Shown in pieces: positions 4,657 through 7,947 of a stretch of DNA of 7,947 nt. The notes under the pieces were generated by a model, which did not search any database, had not been told where the DNA came from, and saw nothing but the letters and a program-made list of their open reading frames with translations. Location: the NCBI GenBank assembly GCA_028290225.1, contig JAQGKH010000213.1:1-7947 (forward strand), given 5' to 3'. A program made the position numbers and the translations under genes. Position 1 is the first letter of the stretch. Each line of letters opens with the position of its first letter. The stretch comes from Devosia sp. (GTDB taxonomy: Bacteria; Pseudomonadota; Alphaproteobacteria; Rhizobiales; Devosiaceae).

Positions 4657-7200
4657 TCAGGCCGCGACGCGTTCATCGGGGAACGACGCGACCTCCACAA
4701 AGCCGAAGCCGGCTTCGAGCAACTGTTCGCGGGTTTGCTCGATCTCGTCCACGGTGTTGGTTGCCGATGTGACCAGCACCACGCGGCCATCAAGCGCTTC
4801 GAACATGGGCAAGGACGAGTTCGCGCCAGCCGGGCCCGTCAGCAGCACCACGACTTCATAGATGTCGCCCAGGGCTTCAACCAGGGTGACGGGCTTGGTG
4901 GAGCGGCGATCCAGCGCAGGGGCCTGGCCCCAGGGGACTTCGGCAAAGCTGTTGTCGGCGGATTTGTGCACGACTTCGCCAAAGCTGGCCGCGTCGTGGG
5001 TCAGGTCCGACAAGCCGGTTTCCTCGGTGAGGCGGCCGCTGCCGGCATCCACCAGGGCGACACTGAGACCCCGCGCCAGCGCGTCGCCCACCAGTTCCTC
5101 GGCCATGGCGGCGCTATCGCCGTGGCCGGCGAGGCCCGTCAGGATGACGAGGCGGGTGCGGCCCAGCGCCAGGTCGGCGGCCAGGTCGCTGAAGGCCAAG
5201 GTGTCGTGCAGCTTGGCCGGCGGCGGATAGGCGATGGGCTCGGCCTGGGCATAAGCATGGACGAGCGCGTCGGGGATGGATTGCTGCCCCGGTTCGGGCG
5301 CGGGCAGATCCTGAAGCAGATCGGGGGCGACTTCACGGAGCGCGCGGCGCAGGCGGGCATGGCCGTCTTCCTCGGGCTCGGCCGGCGGGATGAAATGGGC
5401 CGGCTCGTCCTTGTCGGCATTGTCGGCGTCGTGGTCCTGGTCCTGGTCGGCAACCGGCTCGATGGCAACCGGCTCGATGGTAAGCGGTGCGGCGGCCACC
5501 GGCACGGCAATGGCGGCCAGCGCGGGCACGACCACAAAGGGTTCAAGCGCCTGGGCGCGGGCAACCACGGGCACTTCCGCCAGCACCGGCTCTTCCTGTA
5601 GCGCGGGCGGCTCCACTGCAATGGGCTGGGCGGCAAAAATCGGCTCTTCGGTGCGTTCGACGGGCTGGTCGAGGTCGGCGATGGGCTCGGCAACGGGCTC
5701 AGCAGGCACCGGCTCTTCCCAACGCTGGTCCGGCTCAAGCTCGGCTTCCTGGAACGGCACGGCGTCGAGTTCGTCCTGCGGGCGTTCCACGATCACGGCG
5801 CGAGCCTGCCGGATGGCGCGGCCCGAGATCAGCTCGTTGAAGATCACGAGGCCGATCTGGAGCAGCAGGGAAGCCAGGCCAACCGCGACCAGGGTGGAGG
5901 TGGTGCGCGGCGATGACGGGACCACGGCGGGAGCGGCCATGGTGACCACGCGTACATCGGGAAGCGCGGAATTGGAGTCGGTGCGGGAGGCCGCCTCGCT
6001 GTAGCGCTGCAGATAGCCTTCGAGGAGGTTGCGCTGGGCGGCCGCTTCGCGCTCGAGGCTATCGAGGGTGACCGTATCCTGGGTGGCGGTGGAGGCGGAG
6101 GTCTTGGCGTTGGTGAGATCGGCGCGCAGGGACGTTTCAACGTCGGCTTCGATCTGGGCTTCCGCTTCCAGCGCTTCGGCAACGCGGCGCCCTTCAATGG
6201 CGATCTGGTTGTTGAGCTCGTTGATCTGGGCGTCGGCGGCCCGGATATTGGGGTGATTGCCGAGCAAGGTGGCCGAGAGCTGGGCCCGTTCGCCCTGCAG
6301 GCGCGCCTTTTCCTGGCTGAGCTGCTGGATCACGGTGGATTCGCGCACATCGGCGACGCCGTCGATGGGCTGACCGCGCTCCAGCAGGCCCCGGATCAGG
6401 GCGGCCCGCGACAGGGCGGCATTCTTGCGCTCCTGGGCGGCGTTGATCTGGGTGGCGATGGTGGAGAGCTGCTGATCGACCAGGCTGGTATTGTTGCTGC
6501 CAACAAACAGGTCATTATCGACCTTGAAGTTGGCCACGGCCGCTTCGGCTTGGGTGACGCGGGTGCGCAGCTTGCCGATTTCGGCTTCCAACCAGCCCGA
6601 GGCCTCGGCGGTATCGGACAGCGACAATTCGGTGCGGCGAGCGACATGGGCCGCGGCAATGGCGTTGGCGATATCAGCGGCGCGCTGCGGATCGGTGGAG
6701 CGGAAGATCACCGAGATGACGCGGGAGTCGCGCTCCTGGATGACCGTCAGGCGATCATAGATGTTGGCAAGGACCGTTTCGTCGGTGTTGCCCGGCGCGC
6801 TGCTGCGGCCCAGCATCTGGGTGAGCATGGCGAGCGGGGAAAAGCTGGCGGCACCACCATTGAATTCGGCAACCGAACGCAGGCCGAGCTGGTCGATGAC
6901 ACGCAGCAGGGTGTCGCGCGACTTGATCAGCTCGATCTGGCTGGAGACCACGCCCGCTTCGGCGCCGGTCAGCGACGGGGCCTGCTCGTTGGCGGCGCGG
7001 GTGTAGATGTTGCTGCGGGGTTCCACCAGGATGGCGGCGGTCGACTCGTAGAGCCGGGGCATGAACATCAGAATGGCAAAGGTCGCGCCAAGCAGCAGCA
7101 GCGTTACGAGAACGATGCGCGGCAAGCGCCGCAGGATCGCTCCGGCCAGCGCCCCCATATCGATCCGTGCATCGCGCACGGTATCCGCCTCATAAGCCAT
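4657..7200 (-). CDS. Wzz/GumC-type polysaccharide co-polymerase with degenerate BY-kinase domain
   Basis: An 847-residue inner-membrane protein that would set chain length and couple polymerisation to export. Order: short cytoplasmic N-terminus; first membrane helix (27-48); Wzz domain starting YESTAAILVEPRSNIY; long periplasmic coiled coil (about 195-405); proline motif VPSSPRT (427-433); second helix (435-457); a Pro/Glu/Ala and Asp-rich linker (about 465-660); and a C-terminal domain (665-847) shaped like the BY-kinase/MinD P-loop fold. That domain looks inactive. Walker A reads GLAGHGDS (689-696), with Asp695 where Lys is required. Walker A' is LVDAGSG, with only one Asp. The Walker B strand VVVLLTGPAG has no Asp. 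The C-terminus (ending FPDERVAA) has no tyrosine cluster. The frame is intact, so this is a pseudokinase, not a broken gene. The ATG at 7200 follows GAGGT by 5 nt. The gene is divergent from the export lipoprotein gene. Confidence 0.92.
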   Translation of the reverse strand: MAYEADTVRDARIDMGALAGAILRRLPRIVLVTLLLLGATFAILMFMPRLYESTAAILVEPRSNIYTRAANEQAPSLTGAEAGVVSSQIELIKSRDTLLRVIDQLGLRSVAEFNGGAASFSPLAMLTQMLGRSSAPGNTDETVLANIYDRLTVIQERDSRVISVIFRSTDPQRAADIANAIAAAHVARRTELSLSDTAEASGWLEAEIGKLRTRVTQAEAAVANFKVDNDLFVGSNNTSLVDQQLSTIATQINAAQERKNAALSRAALIRGLLERGQPIDGVADVRESTVIQQLSQEKARLQGERAQLSATLLGNHPNIRAADAQINELNNQIAIEGRRVAEALEAEAQIEADVETSLRADLTNAKTSASTATQDTVTLDSLEREAAAQRNLLEGYLQRYSEAASRTDSNSALPDVRVVTMAAPAVVPSSPRTTSTLVAVGLASLLLQIGLVIFNELISGRAIRQARAVIVERPQDELDAVPFQEAELEPDQRWEEPVPAEPVAEPIADLDQPVERTEEPIFAAQPIAVEPPALQEEPVLAEVPVVARAQALEPFVVVPALAAIAVPVAAAPLTIEPVAIEPVADQDQDHDADNADKDEPAHFIPPAEPEEDGHARLRRALREVAPDLLQDLPAPEPGQQSIPDALVHAYAQAEPIAYPPPAKLHDTLAFSDLAADLALGRTRLVILTGLAGHGDSAAMAEELVGDALARGLSVALVDAGSGRLTEETGLSDLTHDAASFGEVVHKSADNSFAEVPWGQAPALDRRSTKPVTLVEALGDIYEVVVLLTGPAGANSSLPMFEALDGRVVLVTSATNTVDEIEQTREQLLEAGFGFVEVASFPDERVAA
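5451..5480. repeat. Perfect 15-bp tandem duplication in the linker of the Wzz-type gene
   Basis: CAACCGGCTCGATGG occurs twice head to tail (5451-5465 and 5466-5480). On the coding strand it gives the pentapeptide IEPVA twice (residues 575-584). The unit is a multiple of 3, so copy-number change alters linker length without a frameshift. Just before it on the plus strand, TCCTGG hexamers also repeat (about 5434-5446), encoding the DQDQD stretch. Confidence 0.85.
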
Positions 7201-7290
7201 CGCCGACCTCGCCCCAGTTGCCTTGTTATGGCGCCAGCGTGGTAAGCAATCCGTTAAAGGCCTCGCAAAGCGCAACACGGGCCCTGCACA

Positions 7291-7310
7291 TTAAGCAAAA
7301 TCTTAACCAT
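7291..7310. promoter_or_regulatory. Possible CtrA-type site in the divergent export-gene region
   Basis: TTAA (7291-7294) and TTAACCAT (7303-7310) lie in the 150-bp gap between the two divergent export genes. TTAACCAT matches a known CtrA half-site form. The full CtrA box is TTAA-N7-TTAA, whereas here the spacing is N8, so the match is imperfect. A third TTAA occurs at 7254-7257. The position could serve either gene. I see no clean -35/-10 pair in this gap. Confidence 0.35.
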
Positions 7311-7350
7311 GCAAGGACAAAGTGGCGCCAAATCAAACGGCGAGACCTTC

Positions 7351-7902
7351 ATGCGCTGGCTTCCTCTGCTTTCCATGGCCCTGGTGCTGCCGCTGGCGGC
7401 CTGTGCCACCACGCGCGACGCGACCTATCTGGTGGACACCAAGGGGCCCTACCAGCTCGACACCGGCGACACACTGCGGGTGACCGTTTACGGCGACGAC
7501 GAACTGACCGACACCTACCGCGTGGATGACAGCGGTGCGGTGGCGTTTCCCCTGGTGGGGCCGGTGCAGGTGCGCGGGCAAACCACTGAACTGGCGGGTC
7601 GGCGCCTCGCCGGCGCCCTGGCGAACGGGTATATGCGCAATCCGGATGTGGCGGTTGAAGTGGCCGAATACCGGCCGTTCTTTATCCAGGGCGAGATCGG
7701 CAATTCCGGCCAGTTCCCCTATGTATACGGGATGACCGTGCGCGCGGCGATCAGCACTGCCGGCGGGTTCAGCGACACCGCCGACCGCGACAAGGCGGTG
7801 GTTTATCGACGGCAGGGCAACGAGATGGCCAAGGGCACGGTTGATCTGGATTTCCCCATCTATCCCGGCGACACGATCGTGGTGCTGGAGCGCTGGTTCT
7901 AG
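7351..7902 (+). CDS. Polysaccharide export lipoprotein (Wza/OPX family, short form)
   Basis: A 183-residue secreted lipoprotein. A type II signal peptide ends in the lipobox LAAC, putting the acylated Cys at residue 18. Mature residues about 32-107 form the Poly_export (PES) domain, opening GPYQLDTGDTLRVTVYG. Residues about 108-155 form one SLBB domain (FFIQGEIGNSGQFPY, then MTVRAAISTAGGF), and the end PGDTIVVLERWF is typical. Such proteins form the periplasmic/outer-membrane export channel that docks on the Wzz-type co-polymerase encoded divergently. It stops right after the first SLBB domain, so it lacks the extra domains and C-terminal amphipathic helix with which E. coli Wza spans the outer membrane; a separate barrel partner may be needed. 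The ATG at 7351 gives a clean signal peptide and has GGCGAGA about 5 nt upstream. A start at 7309 would add 14 polar residues ahead of the signal and is unlikely. Confidence 0.93.
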   Translation: MRWLPLLSMALVLPLAACATTRDATYLVDTKGPYQLDTGDTLRVTVYGDDELTDTYRVDDSGAVAFPLVGPVQVRGQTTELAGRRLAGALANGYMRNPDVAVEVAEYRPFFIQGEIGNSGQFPYVYGMTVRAAISTAGGFSDTADRDKAVVYRRQGNEMAKGTVDLDFPIYPGDTIVVLERWF

Positions 7903-7904
7903 GC

Positions 7905-7947
7905 GTGACAGGGGGCCAAGGGGGCAGGCTGCGGATCCTGCAGGTGA
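7905..7947 (+). CDS. Start of a probable glycosyltransferase (partial, runs off window)
   Basis: A GTG at 7905, two bases after the stop codon of the export lipoprotein gene, opens a frame translating as (M)TGGQGGRLRILQV to the window edge. The phrase LRILQV right after a short polar lead-in is a typical opening beta strand of GT4-type glycosyltransferases, which are usual neighbours of export genes. Only 14 residues are visible, so the product is inferred from this motif and context. The tight spacing implies an operon with the lipoprotein gene. Another start inside or beyond the window edge is possible. Confidence 0.45.
   Translation, partial: MTGGQGGRLRILQV

Noticed and set aside
5113..5121. 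Walker A Lys-to-Asp change as a sequencing error
   Set aside because: Lys to Asp needs at least two base changes, and the Walker A', Walker B and tyrosine cluster are independently degenerate, so the loss is genuine.
4651..5601. Plus-strand open frame (316 codons) opposite the co-polymerase gene
   Set aside because: It lies antisense to a gene with a recognisable fold. The Gly-rich composition and absence of a start context or motif mark it as a codon-bias shadow.
6253..7245. Plus-strand open frame (330 codons) opposite the Wzz domain
   Set aside because: Same reason: the minus-strand frame encodes conserved Wzz features, and the plus frame is Gly/Gln/Asp-rich without recognisable domains.

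Overview
The window reads as a chromosomal segment of a GC-rich alphaproteobacterium, most likely Hyphomicrobiales (Rhizobiales), possibly near Devosia. The grounds are a long-N-terminus S9 protein, a Cox15-type heme A synthase, a DUF2842 protein, and G/C-rich hairpin repeats of a kind common between genes in this group. The genus is inferred from protein style only.

Layout. Positions 1-81 are a G-rich intergenic tail. A minus-strand gene (82-717) encodes an SdpI-like membrane protein with a DUF1648-like N-terminus. Positions 718-1111 hold no gene but three REP-like G/C-rich elements, two sharing an identical 25-bp hairpin core, and the intrinsic terminator of the ribosomal operon. Then come rpsI and rplM on the minus strand (transcribed rplM then rpsI, 1 nt apart), with a candidate promoter, a leader stem-loop and an unexplained perfect 14-bp AT-rich palindrome upstream. 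Next is minus-strand heme A synthase (ctaA/COX15), divergent from a small plus-strand DUF2842 membrane protein. The DUF2842 gene converges on a polysaccharide deacetylase, and one CTAG tetramer supplies both stop codons.

The right half (3613-7947) is one edge of a polysaccharide export locus. On the minus strand, a large Wzz/GumC-type polysaccharide co-polymerase is followed 9 nt later by the deacetylase. Divergently, on the plus strand, lies a short Wza-type export lipoprotein, then the first codons of a probable glycosyltransferase that runs off the window. Together these would polymerise a lipid-linked polysaccharide, set its length, deacetylate it and export it. The shared 150-bp divergent region carries a TTAACCAT sequence resembling a CtrA half-site.

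The most unusual element is the co-polymerase. It has the fold-level layout of a BY-kinase fusion (Wzc/ExoP type), but its Walker A lysine is Asp, its Walker A' and B motifs are eroded, and it has no C-terminal tyrosine cluster. The dead domain hangs on a roughly 200-residue Pro/Glu/Asp-rich linker. The combination of pseudokinase co-polymerase, short export lipoprotein, deacetylase and CtrA-like site recalls holdfast/unipolar polysaccharide systems; that link is a hypothesis. The rest of the window is ordinary housekeeping sequence.
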